DNA of 64,000 nucleotides. Origin: Streptomyces sp. S465 (lineage in GTDB: Bacteria; Actinomycetota; Actinomycetes; Streptomycetales; Streptomycetaceae). Position 1 is the stretch's first letter. Each line of letters begins with the position of its first letter. The notes beneath the pieces are model-generated. The model was not told where the DNA came from. It saw only the letters and a program-made list of their open reading frames with translations, and ran no database searches. Below are positions 26,398 through 34,410 of this stretch, one piece after another. The position numbers and the translations under genes are program-made. The stretch lies in the NCBI RefSeq assembly GCF_026898115.1, contig NZ_CP114036.1, positions 186,001-250,000 of the forward strand. The letters run 5' to 3'.

Positions 26398-27417
26398 ATG
26401 AGCGCCGACACCGCGATGCGCACCACCGCCGTACTGGGCCGGCCCCCGGGCCGCTGGCAGCGCGCCAACAAGGCCACCGTGGCCATGCTCGGCGTGGGCG
26501 TCGCACTCTTCCTCGGCTTCGGTATCGCCGCCCCCAACTTCCTGACCTTCACCAACCTGTCCAACCTGGCCACCCAGGTGGCGATCACCCTGATCGTGGC
26601 GGTCGCCATGACCTTCGTGATCAGCACCGGGCAGATCGACCTGTCCGTGGGATCGATCCTCGCGTTCACCGCCACCTGCACCGCCGAGATGCTCCAGGCC
26701 GGCTGGGACTCCTCCGTGGTGATCGTGGTGGCGCTGCTCGCCGGGCTCTTCTGGGGCGCCGTCAACGGATGGCTGTCGGCCTATCAGAAGATCCCCCCGT
26801 TCATCGTCACCCTTGCCACCATGTCGGTCGTCCGCGGCCTGGCACAGCTGTGGACGAAGGGGTTCTCCGTCCCCATCGACGCCCGGCTCTTCGTCGCCAA
26901 GCTCGGCGACGCCTCCTTCCTCGGACTGTCCGCGCTGGCCTGGATCGCCCTGGCGGCGGTCGCCATCGGAGCGGTCCTGCTGTCGAAGCTGCCGTTCGGC
27001 TCCTATGTCAACGGCATCGGCTCCCAGGAGGAGTCGGTGCGGCGAGCCGGGGTGAACACCGCCCGGATCAAGATGATCACCCTGATGCTGACCGGTGTGG
27101 CCGCCGGCGTCGCCGGGCTGCTCACCGCGGCCCGGCTGGGCTCCGGCTCCGCCAACTCCGGGCAGGGCTTCGAACTCACCGTGATCGCCGCGGTCGTGCT
27201 CGGTGGCACCAACCTGTTCGGCGGCCGGGGCACCGTGCTCGGCACCGTCATCGGCGCCCTGATCACCGGAGTCATCGCCAACGGCCTCAACTTGCTCGGG
27301 GTGAGCCCGTTCCTCACCCCCATCGTCACCGGACTGGTGCTGCTCGCCGCGATCTGGCTGAACCTGCGCGGCCGGGCGATGGCCGATCTGTTCGCCCATC
27401 TGACGGGCCGCTCATGA
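26398..27417 (+). CDS. Ribose-type ABC transporter permease
   Basis: A 339-residue permease of the RbsC/BPD_transp_2 family. AVAMTFVISTGQIDLSVGSILAF, PPFIVTLATMSVVRGLAQL and AAVVLGGTNLFGGRGTVLGTVIGAL are the conserved segments; 8 to 10 membrane helices are expected. It forms the importer with the preceding ATPase and lipoprotein. Its stop overlaps the next ATG (ATGA). Confidence 0.92.
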   Translation: MSADTAMRTTAVLGRPPGRWQRANKATVAMLGVGVALFLGFGIAAPNFLTFTNLSNLATQVAITLIVAVAMTFVISTGQIDLSVGSILAFTATCTAEMLQAGWDSSVVIVVALLAGLFWGAVNGWLSAYQKIPPFIVTLATMSVVRGLAQLWTKGFSVPIDARLFVAKLGDASFLGLSALAWIALAAVAIGAVLLSKLPFGSYVNGIGSQEESVRRAGVNTARIKMITLMLTGVAAGVAGLLTAARLGSGSANSGQGFELTVIAAVVLGGTNLFGGRGTVLGTVIGALITGVIANGLNLLGVSPFLTPIVTGLVLLAAIWLNLRGRAMADLFAHLTGRS

Positions 27418-28472
27418 GCGGCGGCCCCCTCCCCCGCACGGTGACCACGGTGACCGGACCCGTGCCCAGCACCGGGCTCGGTCTCACCCTCACCCATGAG
27501 CATCTGCGCAACGACGTCCGCAAGGCCGTCACCACCCCGGCCGGCCCCGGGCTCGGCCATCTGCGCGACGCCCGCACCACACCCGAACTGGCCTGGCTGC
27601 TGCGCGAGCAGCCCTACGCCTGCCTGGACCACTGTGTGCTCGACGACACCGAAGGGATGCTGGCCGACCTGCGCGCGTTCGCCGCCGGCGGGGGCGGCAC
27701 GATCGTCGATGTCACCCCGGGCGGACTGGGCCGCGACCCGGAGGTGCTGCGCGCGCTCTCCGAAGACAGCGGAGTACGTGTCGTCATGGGCTGCGGCTGG
27801 TACCTGGAGCCCTACCACCCCCGCCCGTTGTCCCCGGCGGACGAGCGCCGGCTCGCCGTCGCCTTGCTGGCCGAGTTCACCGAGGGCGCCGACGGCACCG
27901 GGATCCGGCCGGGCGTCATCGGCGAGATCGGAGTCTCCCCACGGTTCACCGAGGGTGAGCGCACCGCGCTGCGCGCCGCCGCGCGTACCCAGCGCGAGAC
28001 CGGTGTCCCCCTCTACGTCCACCTGCCCGGCTGGCAGCGCCGCGCCCACGAGGTCCTCGACCTGGTGCTGGGAGAGTACGGGGTGGCGCCGGCCGCCGTG
28101 GTGCTGTGCCACATGGACCCCTCGCACGCCGACCCGGACTATCAGCGGTCGGTCGCCGACCGCGGCGTCTGGCTCGAGTTCGACATGATCGGCATGCCGT
28201 TCCGCTACCCCGGGGAGGGGCAGTCCCCGGCACCCCACGAGACCGCGCACGCGATCGCCGGGCTCATCGCCCGCGGCCACGGTGACCGCCTGCTGCTCAG
28301 CCACGACGTGTTCCTCAAGAGCATGCTCACCGCCTACGGCGGCAACGGCTTCCGCTATGTGCCGGAGCTGTTCCTCTCCCGGCTCGTCGAGCACGGCGTT
28401 CCCCAGCGGACCGCCGCGGACCTGCTGCGCGCCAACCCGGCCCGGCTGTTCGAACACGCCGCCTCGTCCTGA
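27414..28472 (+). CDS. Phosphotriesterase/lactonase-family metal hydrolase
   Basis: A 352-residue amidohydrolase-superfamily protein of the phosphotriesterase group. The first metal pair is His28 and His30 (LTHEHLRND). GVIGEIGVSP supplies a glutamate where many members have a carbamylated lysine. VHLPGW and CHMDPSH supply later histidines, and LSHDVF the catalytic aspartate. Such enzymes in sugar operons are often lactonases. The ATG overlaps the permease stop. The substrate is unknown. Confidence 0.88.
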   Translation: MSGGPLPRTVTTVTGPVPSTGLGLTLTHEHLRNDVRKAVTTPAGPGLGHLRDARTTPELAWLLREQPYACLDHCVLDDTEGMLADLRAFAAGGGGTIVDVTPGGLGRDPEVLRALSEDSGVRVVMGCGWYLEPYHPRPLSPADERRLAVALLAEFTEGADGTGIRPGVIGEIGVSPRFTEGERTALRAAARTQRETGVPLYVHLPGWQRRAHEVLDLVLGEYGVAPAAVVLCHMDPSHADPDYQRSVADRGVWLEFDMIGMPFRYPGEGQSPAPHETAHAIAGLIARGHGDRLLLSHDVFLKSMLTAYGGNGFRYVPELFLSRLVEHGVPQRTAADLLRANPARLFEHAASS

Positions 28473-28517
28473 CCACCGTCCCAGCGTTTCCCCCGATCCC
28501 GCACCAAGGAGCACCCC

Positions 28518-29264
28518 GTGAGCCGTGTCCTGATAGCCGGTGAGAGCTGGATCTCCCAGTCCACGCACATCAAGGGAGTCGACTCGTTCACCACCAGTAC
28601 CTATGTGACCGGCGTCGAACCGTTGCGCCGGGCGCTGGAGGGCCGCGGGCACCAGGTCGCGCACCTGCCCGCGCACCTGGTACCCGGGCAGTTCCCGGGC
28701 GACGCCGAGGCACTCGCCGCCCACGACGTCGTCATACTCTCCGACATCGGGGCGAACTCCCTCCAGCTCGCCCCCGAGGTGTTCGAGCAGGGAACGCCGG
28801 GTGCCGACCGGATCGACGCACTGCGCGGGTGGGTCGGTGACGGCGGCGGGCTGCTGATGGTCGGCGGCTACCTCTCCTTCACCGGTTTCGAGGGCAAGGC
28901 CGCCTACCGCAACACCGCGCTGCACGAGGTGCTGCCGGTCGAGCTGCTGCCCGAGGACGACCGCGTCGAACTCCCCGCGGGCGGCCGCCCGTCGGCCGTC
29001 GGCACCGGCCATCCCGCCCTCGGCGGTGTGACCGGCGAGTGGCCACTGCTGCTCGGCTACAACCGCGTCCGGCCACGTCCCGGCGCCGAGGTCCTGGCCA
29101 CCCTGGGCGGCGATCCCCTGGTGGCGGTGGCCGAGTACGGCTCGGGACGGTCGGCGGTCTTCACCTCCGACTGCTCCCCGCACTGGGCGCCCGCATCGTT
29201 CTGCGAGCAGTGGGACGGCTACGCCCAGGTGTTCGGCGGCCTCGTCGAATGGCTGTCCCGATGA
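28518..29264 (+). CDS. Putative glutamine-amidotransferase-like protein
   Basis: A 248-residue protein with a class I glutamine-amidotransferase-like fold: VLIAGESWISQSTHIKGVDSF, HDVVILSDIGANSLQLAPE, LRGWVGDGGGLLMVGGYLSFTGFEGK and VFTSDCSPHWAP. The nucleophile elbow reads GGYLS, with no cysteine, so it lacks standard glutaminase chemistry. AAGGAG lies before the GTG at 28518. It follows the hydrolase gene by 45 bases and overlaps the next gene. Confidence 0.7.
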   Translation: MSRVLIAGESWISQSTHIKGVDSFTTSTYVTGVEPLRRALEGRGHQVAHLPAHLVPGQFPGDAEALAAHDVVILSDIGANSLQLAPEVFEQGTPGADRIDALRGWVGDGGGLLMVGGYLSFTGFEGKAAYRNTALHEVLPVELLPEDDRVELPAGGRPSAVGTGHPALGGVTGEWPLLLGYNRVRPRPGAEVLATLGGDPLVAVAEYGSGRSAVFTSDCSPHWAPASFCEQWDGYAQVFGGLVEWLSR

Positions 29265-29893
29265 GCCGGAGCCGGTCCGAGCAGCTCCTCGAGGCCGCTG
29301 CCCCGACCATGGACCGGGCGCTGCGCATGCGCTTCGTCATGGAGGTCACGGCCGGCACGATCGGCGACGCCGACTACGCCGACTACCTGGAGATCGAGGC
29401 CGCGTTCGTGGAGACGGCCGCCCGACTGCACGGACTGGCCGTGTGGGGCGCCCCCAACCGGACGGCGCTGGAGCGCAACGCACGGGCGGTCCACGCGCTG
29501 ACCACCACCCAGGCGGACTACTTCCGCGAAGCCCGCGCCGCCTGGCCCGTCCCCGCCCGGCCGGACGCCGCCCGGCGGGGCGAGGTGTTGTCGCGCTACG
29601 CACTCGACGTGGCACGGGAGGGCGGGTACCCGGCGGTGATGACGATGCTGTTCGCCGCGGAGAGCCTGTACCTCACCTGGTGCACCCGGGCACATGAGCG
29701 CGGCACCGTCCCCGAGGGCGCGATGAGCGCATGGGTGTCGCTCCACGCCGACCAGACGTTCCGGGACGGGGTACGGGCCCTGGCAGCGGAGGTCGACGCC
29801 CTGCCGGACGACCTACCCCAGGAACGGCTGACCCGCTGGTTCACCGGCATGCTCGAGGCCGAAATCGCCTTCCATGACGCCGTGTTCGGGTAG
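29261..29893 (+). CDS. TenA/thiaminase-II-family protein
   Basis: A 210-residue all-helical TenA-like protein: MRFVMEVTAGTIGDADYADYLEIEAAFVETAARLHGLAVW (continuous family pattern near residues 22-61), then AMSAWVSLHADQTF and EAEIAFHDAVFG at the end. Thiaminase-II proteins use a cysteine near residue 135; the CTRAHE cysteine may or may not fill that role. The ATG overlaps the previous stop (ATGA), so it is the last gene of the LacI-controlled operon. No thiamine gene is nearby, so a different amino-pyrimidine-like or other role is possible. Confidence 0.75.
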   Translation: MSRSRSEQLLEAAAPTMDRALRMRFVMEVTAGTIGDADYADYLEIEAAFVETAARLHGLAVWGAPNRTALERNARAVHALTTTQADYFREARAAWPVPARPDAARRGEVLSRYALDVAREGGYPAVMTMLFAAESLYLTWCTRAHERGTVPEGAMSAWVSLHADQTFRDGVRALAAEVDALPDDLPQERLTRWFTGMLEAEIAFHDAVFG

Positions 29894-29907
29894 CCGAAAG
29901 GTCGTGC

Positions 29908-30615
29908 TTACCGGGTCGCGGCCGCCGCGTTGCGGATCCAGCTGCGGAATTCGATGGCCAGGTGTTCGCAGTGCCCCTCGATCATCGAATCCGGGGCGGC
30001 GGACGGATAGATGACGCGTACGACGACATCCGCGCCGGTATCGGTGTCCCGCGCTTGGTGCAGGCAGTACGCGAAGGGGGTGCCGTCATCCAAGCTGAGG
30101 AGAGCGTTCATCAGCGTCACCGGGTAGGACGCGTCGAGGTACGCGCCGACCGGAGCAGGCAGTTCGTGGGCCACCGAGACCTTGAACCGGGTGAGGTGGC
30201 CGCCGATCGTCTCCACCATCCCTCCGGTGTAGTTCGGCGGCTCCACGTAGTGCTCGGGGTGCGCGTTGACGAGCGACATCTTGTCCTGGAAGCGGCCGGT
30301 GCCGGCCTGGGCGTGGAACCAGTCGGCCAGGTCGGTGCCGCTGAGTCCGCGAACGTGGAATTCCGTGCGCGACTCACGGTAGGTGCCGCCCGAAGCCGAG
30401 ATGAGCTCCTTCTGGTAACGGTCTCCGGCGTCTATCTGCTCGGCAAGGAGGTCCATCATCACCTGACCACTGGCTACCGTCTTCAGGTTCTTCAGGGCTC
30501 GCCGTGCGGCCTTCAGCTCCCACTGGTCGATTACGGACTCGTCGAAGGTGCGGCCCATCGTGTGCACTTCGACTGTCACCGAGGTGGACGATTGCACGTC
30601 GGCACTGGCGCTCAA
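29908..30615 (-). CDS. Hypothetical protein, divergent from TetR regulator
   Basis: A 235-residue protein that I do not recognise. It has no signal peptide or membrane segment. Visible features are a charged helical N-terminal third (WELKAARRALKNLKTVASGQ), a middle with FHVRGLSGTDLADWFHAQ, and a C-terminal IEGHCEHLAIEFRSWIRN with several histidines and a cysteine. The start is TTG at 30615 with AAAGGAAA upstream. It is divergent from a TetR gene whose operator lies about 100 bases upstream, so it is the probable target of that repressor. Confidence 0.7.
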   Translation of the reverse strand: MSASADVQSSTSVTVEVHTMGRTFDESVIDQWELKAARRALKNLKTVASGQVMMDLLAEQIDAGDRYQKELISASGGTYRESRTEFHVRGLSGTDLADWFHAQAGTGRFQDKMSLVNAHPEHYVEPPNYTGGMVETIGGHLTRFKVSVAHELPAPVGAYLDASYPVTLMNALLSLDDGTPFAYCLHQARDTDTGADVVVRVIYPSAAPDSMIEGHCEHLAIEFRSWIRNAAAATR

Positions 30616-30717
30616 TGCGTTTCCTTTCGTGACGCGACGCATCGCACCGGTGCGGTGGCGAAGTGACCGGCGCGCGAGATGCGTTGACCTGCTTGTCGCA
30701 GGGCTGACACCGACCCT

Positions 30718-30737
30718 AAGATGCATTCATGCATCTT
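30718..30737. promoter_or_regulatory. TetR operator overlapping the tetR start codon
   Basis: AAGATGCATTCATGCATCTT, a 20-base palindrome with nine-base arms around TC. The tetR ATG at 30729 lies inside it and no ribosome site precedes it. Confidence 0.8.
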
Positions 30738-31325
30738 GCAAGGTCGGAATCCACTCCCCGCCGTCGTCGGCATGGCGCAGCGCTCAAGGCCGCGCTGCTC
30801 GACGCCGCATGGCAGGAACTGATGGAACGCGGGTACGCGGGTCTCACCTTCGCCGCGGTCGCGGAACGCGCCGGCACCAGTCGGCCGGTCGTCAACCGCC
30901 ACTGGGCGACCAAGGACATGCTCGTTCGTGATGCCATCGGCCGTGCCAGCGATCAGTTCTCGCTCATCGACCCTGACACCGGGTCCCTGCGCGATGACAC
31001 GATCGCGCTGCTCGAACAGCTCAACGGGGCGTTCACCATGTTCGCCGTGGCCATGACCGCACAGTTGGCCGCCTACTTCGAGGAGACGGGAACAACGCCC
31101 GCCGAGCTGCGTGCGTCCTTGATCGATCAGAGGTGGGCGCTGATCGAGTCTGTCACGCACCGCGCCGTCGAACGAGGGGAGATCGACGGTGCGAAGCTGA
31201 CCTCACGCATCGCGCGGTTGCCCTACGACTTGCTCAGACACGAAGTGCTCATGGACCTGAGGCCGGTGTCTTCCCAAGCCATCCAGGAGATCGTCGATAC
31301 CATCTTCATCCCAGTGGTCACCTGA
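30729..31325 (+). CDS. TetR-family transcriptional regulator
   Basis: A 198-residue TetR protein. The N-terminal DNA-binding domain spans about residues 18-64 (LLDAAWQELMERGYAGLTFAAVAERAGTSRPVVNRHW, read in two parts). The C-terminal half (ALLEQLNGAFTMFAVAMTAQL) is the ligand domain. There is no ribosome site and the ATG sits in the operator, so translation from a leaderless mRNA is likely. A perfect hairpin terminator follows the stop. Confidence 0.88.
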   Translation: MHLARSESTPRRRRHGAALKAALLDAAWQELMERGYAGLTFAAVAERAGTSRPVVNRHWATKDMLVRDAIGRASDQFSLIDPDTGSLRDDTIALLEQLNGAFTMFAVAMTAQLAAYFEETGTTPAELRASLIDQRWALIESVTHRAVERGEIDGAKLTSRIARLPYDLLRHEVLMDLRPVSSQAIQEIVDTIFIPVVT

Positions 31326-31337
31326 GTTGAAGCGCAA

Positions 31338-31367
31338 CGAGCCCACTCCGCATGCGGAGTGGGCTCG
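31338..31367. terminator. Perfect 30-base palindromic terminator after tetR
   Basis: CGAGCCCACTCCGCA at 31338-31352 pairs fully with 31353-31367, without a loop beyond the turn itself. It starts 13 bases after the tetR stop codon. Confidence 0.8.
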
Positions 31368-31403
31368 TCTCCTGAGCGCTGGGCAGGCCTTGCACCTGCA
31401 TCT

Positions 31404-31420
31404 CCCCGCAGGAAGCGGGG
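31404..31420. terminator. Hairpin CCCCGC-AGGAA-GCGGGG, probable terminator
   Basis: A six-base GC stem with a five-base loop followed on the plus strand by TGTCTTTCCTT. It lies between the convergent tetR and MFS genes. It resembles half of a type I-E CRISPR repeat, but it is single. Confidence 0.5.
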
Positions 31421-31550
31421 TGTCTTTCCTTGGACCACCAACGCGCGACCGGCTGCCCGGAGTTCGGGCGGCCGCGACAAGATCAAGCATAGCGCACGGC
31501 ACCGACCAGCCGCCTCCGCCTCCGCGACGCCGTCCCTTCGCCGACGCCGT

Positions 31551-32729
31551 TCACGGAGTACGTGCGGGGCGGGCGGCAGGCGTGGCGAAGGATGCGGCCA
31601 CCACGATGATCAGGACCAGGAACAGCGCGTTGCGGAGTCCGAAGCGCTCGCCGAGATGGCCGAGTGAGGGCGGTCCCACGAGGAAGGCGACGTAGCCGAG
31701 GGTGGCGGCGAGGGAGACCCTCGCCGCGGAGTCGTCGCCGGAGCCGCCGGCCGCGGAGAGCGCGACGGGGAAGCCCAGCGACGCGCCGATGCCCCACAGC
31801 ACGGCGGCTGTCGCCGCGACGGCCTGGTTGTCGACCAGGATCACAAGTGCGATGCCGACGGCGCCGATGACCGCGCTGGCGCACAGGGCGGCCGCGTGTC
31901 CGTAGCGGTCGACGAACCGGCCGCCCGCGAAGCGGCCCACGGTCATCGAGGCCGCGAAGACCGCGAACACGGCCGATCCGAGCGCGGGGTCGAAGCCGTG
32001 GCCGTCGACCATGACCAGTGGCAGCCAGTCGTTCGCCGTTCCCTCGGCCATGGCAAGGGCGAGGATGATGCCGCCGATGAGCAGCAGTTTCGGTTCCCTC
32101 CACACCGCGGGGCGCGCGGGGTCCCGCGTGTGCGTTCCGCTGTCCTGGCCGGTTCGTCGGCCCACCCCGGCGGGAACGTAGCGGATCATCGGCACCAGTA
32201 CGGCCAGTACCACGGCGGCGACGACGGCGAGATGCCACAGGACGGGGAACGAGATGGCGGTGAGCGTCATGCCGACGACCGCGCCGGCCACCGTGCCGAG
32301 ACTGTAGAAGCCGTGCATCGCGGGGAGGGTGGACCGGCCGAGCAGCCGTTCCACCTCCGCCCCTTCGACGTTGAGGGCCACCTCACCGCCGCCCATCCCG
32401 AGGCCGATGAGTCCGAGCCCGAGGGCGACGACCGGATCCGCGCCCGCCGCGGCCCCCACACCGATGACGCCGGATCCCGCGGCGGTCGCCAGCGTTCCGG
32501 CCGCGATGACGGGCCGGGCGCCCCAGCGGGACACCAGCGGCCCCGAGCACAGGATGCCCACCATGGACCCCACCGAGAGCCCGAACAGGACCAGGCCCAT
32601 GCGCCCGGTGGAGGCCCCGAGCAGGTCGCGCACGTCGGGGGTGCGCGTCACCCAGGACGCCATGGCCACGCCGGGCAGGAAGAACAGGGCGAACACGGCG
32701 ATCCGACGCCGACCGAGACTGACCGTCAC
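31551..32729 (-). CDS. MFS transporter
   Basis: A 392-residue major facilitator with about 12 helices: FFLPGVAMASWVTRTPDVRDLLGAS at the N-terminus, LVSRWGARPVIAAG after helix 2 and LGLIGLGMGGGEVALNVEG. This pattern matches the YbjJ-like group. The start is GTG at 32729 behind GGAGG. It is divergent from a TetR gene with an operator between them, so a drug or metabolite efflux role under TetR control is inferred. Confidence 0.88.
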   Translation of the reverse strand: MTVSLGRRRIAVFALFFLPGVAMASWVTRTPDVRDLLGASTGRMGLVLFGLSVGSMVGILCSGPLVSRWGARPVIAAGTLATAAGSGVIGVGAAAGADPVVALGLGLIGLGMGGGEVALNVEGAEVERLLGRSTLPAMHGFYSLGTVAGAVVGMTLTAISFPVLWHLAVVAAVVLAVLVPMIRYVPAGVGRRTGQDSGTHTRDPARPAVWREPKLLLIGGIILALAMAEGTANDWLPLVMVDGHGFDPALGSAVFAVFAASMTVGRFAGGRFVDRYGHAAALCASAVIGAVGIALVILVDNQAVAATAAVLWGIGASLGFPVALSAAGGSGDDSAARVSLAATLGYVAFLVGPPSLGHLGERFGLRNALFLVLIIVVAASFATPAARPARTP

Positions 32730-32765
32730 AGGGATGCCTCCAGCAGATGGCCGAACACACGAGTC

Positions 32766-32779
32766 TGTACGAGCGTACA
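32766..32779. promoter_or_regulatory. Operator between MFS and TetR genes
   Basis: TGTACGAGCGTACA, six-base arms around AG. It is central in the 86 bases between the divergent genes. Confidence 0.65.
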
Positions 32780-32815
32780 CACTTGGCCGGAGTTCCGTTG
32801 TGACACATTGGAGGC

Positions 32816-33397
32816 GTGAGCGGCACACGGCGTGAGATCCCCAACGATCCCGGGCGCAGGGACCGGATCCTCGACGCCGCCCTCGACGTCATCGCCGAGG
32901 GCGGCGTTCACAAGACGACCCATCGCAAGATCGCCTCACGGGCCGGCGTGCCCCTGGGCTCGCTGACGTACTACTTCGACGGCATGGACGATCTGCTGGC
33001 GCTGGCGTTCGCCCGCCTCGCCGACACGATGTCCCAGCTCTACCGCCGCACCCTGCACAGCGCCGGGTCGACCGCCGAGGCCGAGGCCGCCGTGGTCGAG
33101 CTGATCTGCGGACCGGCCTACGCCACCGACCGCGACATGACGCTCATCTTCGAGATGTACGCGTACGCCAACCACAACACCGCGGTAGCCGCGACCACCC
33201 GCTCCTGGCTGGCGCGCAGCCGCGAGAGCCTGGCCCTGCACTTCACTCCCGGAGTGGCCCGAGCCCTCGACGCCCTGATCGAGGGCTGGCCCATGCACCG
33301 CCGCTTCGACGCCGCCCCCCTCAACCGGCAACTCGTCGCCGGGGTCGTGCACGCCGTCGTGACCGCCGCGCCCCACCTCCCCGACGAACAGCTCTGA
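32816..33397 (+). CDS. TetR-family transcriptional regulator
   Basis: A 193-residue TetR protein: RRDRILDAALDVIAEGGVHKTTHRKIASRAGVPLGSLTYYFDG covers the DNA-binding domain near residues 14-56. The GTG start at 32816 is the only in-frame choice, yet GGAGG ends only one base before it. This spacing is too short for a normal ribosome site; a leaderless or inefficient start is likely. It probably represses the divergent MFS gene. It converges on the LysR gene with only 23 bases between. Confidence 0.87.
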   Translation: MSGTRREIPNDPGRRDRILDAALDVIAEGGVHKTTHRKIASRAGVPLGSLTYYFDGMDDLLALAFARLADTMSQLYRRTLHSAGSTAEAEAAVVELICGPAYATDRDMTLIFEMYAYANHNTAVAATTRSWLARSRESLALHFTPGVARALDALIEGWPMHRRFDAAPLNRQLVAGVVHAVVTAAPHLPDEQL

Positions 33398-33420
33398 TCT
33401 CTTCGCCTTCCTACCGGCGG

Positions 33421-34293
33421 TCAGCTGCCTGCCGCGGCCGTGAGAGCCGCGTCGAGGAAGCGTCGCAGCATGGCGGAGTGGGTGTTGGGGTGGTAGGCGA
33501 GGCGGACGGGGATGGGCGGTGCGTCGTCCAGTGGGACGAAGCGCAGCGCCGGGTGGTGGATGCGGCGCTGGGCGGTGTCGGGAACGATGCCGATACCGCG
33601 GCCCGCGGCCACTGATTCGAGCCACTCGTCGAAGTTCGCGGTTTCCACGATGTGTCGGGGGCCGTCTCCGGCGGGCCAGGACCAGGGGCCGGTGGTACCG
33701 CTGGCGGTGTTGACCACCAGCGTCCACTGGTGGGCGTCCTTCCAGCTCAGGTGGTCGGCGATGGCCGGTTCGCCGCCGCGAGAGCACACGGCGGTGCGCT
33801 TCTCGTCGTACAGGTGCACCGTGCACACGGGCGGGGGCACGGGCTGGGTGCCGCGCAGGAGGGCGACATCGACGCCGAGACGGTCCAGGTCGTCGAGCGG
33901 GTCGTCGCTGCGGACCAGGGTGATGCGGGCGCCGGTGTCCCGCTCGAAACGGGCGATCGCGTGCTGGGCCCAGGGATCGGGCAGCAGCCAGCTGAAGCCG
34001 AGCCGCAGCACCGACTCGCCTTGGGCGGCGGCCAGGGCCTGGTCGAAGGCGGCCAGGGTGCGCTCGGCGTGGGGGAGGAACCTGGCGCCCGCGTCGGTCA
34101 GGTCCACGTGGCGGGTGGAACGGTCCAGCAGCCGTACGTCGAGGGCGGTCTCCAGTTGCGCGACGGTACGGCTCAACGCCGGCTGGGCGATCAGCAGGTG
34201 TTCGGCGGCCCGGGTGAAGGAGCGATGGCGGGCCACCGCGGCGAATGCCCGCAGATGTCTCAGCTCGATACCGCTGCCGTGCGCCGCCGTCAT
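33421..34293 (-). CDS. LysR-family transcriptional regulator
   Basis: A 290-residue LysR protein. The N-terminal helix-turn-helix is RHLRAFAAVARHRSFTRAAEHL with AQPALSRTVAQLE. The effector domain follows (LRLGFSWLLPDPWAQHAI, LLRGTQPVPPP, VAAGRGIGIVP). The ATG at 34293 is chosen; an ATG at 34305 is possible. It is divergent from an MFS/nitronate monooxygenase pair, its probable target. Confidence 0.9.
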   Translation of the reverse strand: MTAAHGSGIELRHLRAFAAVARHRSFTRAAEHLLIAQPALSRTVAQLETALDVRLLDRSTRHVDLTDAGARFLPHAERTLAAFDQALAAAQGESVLRLGFSWLLPDPWAQHAIARFERDTGARITLVRSDDPLDDLDRLGVDVALLRGTQPVPPPVCTVHLYDEKRTAVCSRGGEPAIADHLSWKDAHQWTLVVNTASGTTGPWSWPAGDGPRHIVETANFDEWLESVAAGRGIGIVPDTAQRRIHHPALRFVPLDDAPPIPVRLAYHPNTHSAMLRRFLDAALTAAAGS

Positions 34294-34410
34294 CGCTGCC
34301 CCCATTCATGCCGCTGCCGCATATGTGCAGCGTAACCGGTATTTCTCAGCGCCGTGCGGGCGGCCTAGCGTCAAGGGCACCTCATCGTCAACGAAAAGGT
34401 GATCACAACT

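Noticed and set aside
31404..31420. A CRISPR-like half repeat (CCCCGC...GCGGGG).
   Set aside because: It occurs once, without spacers or cas genes, and fits a terminator between convergent genes.
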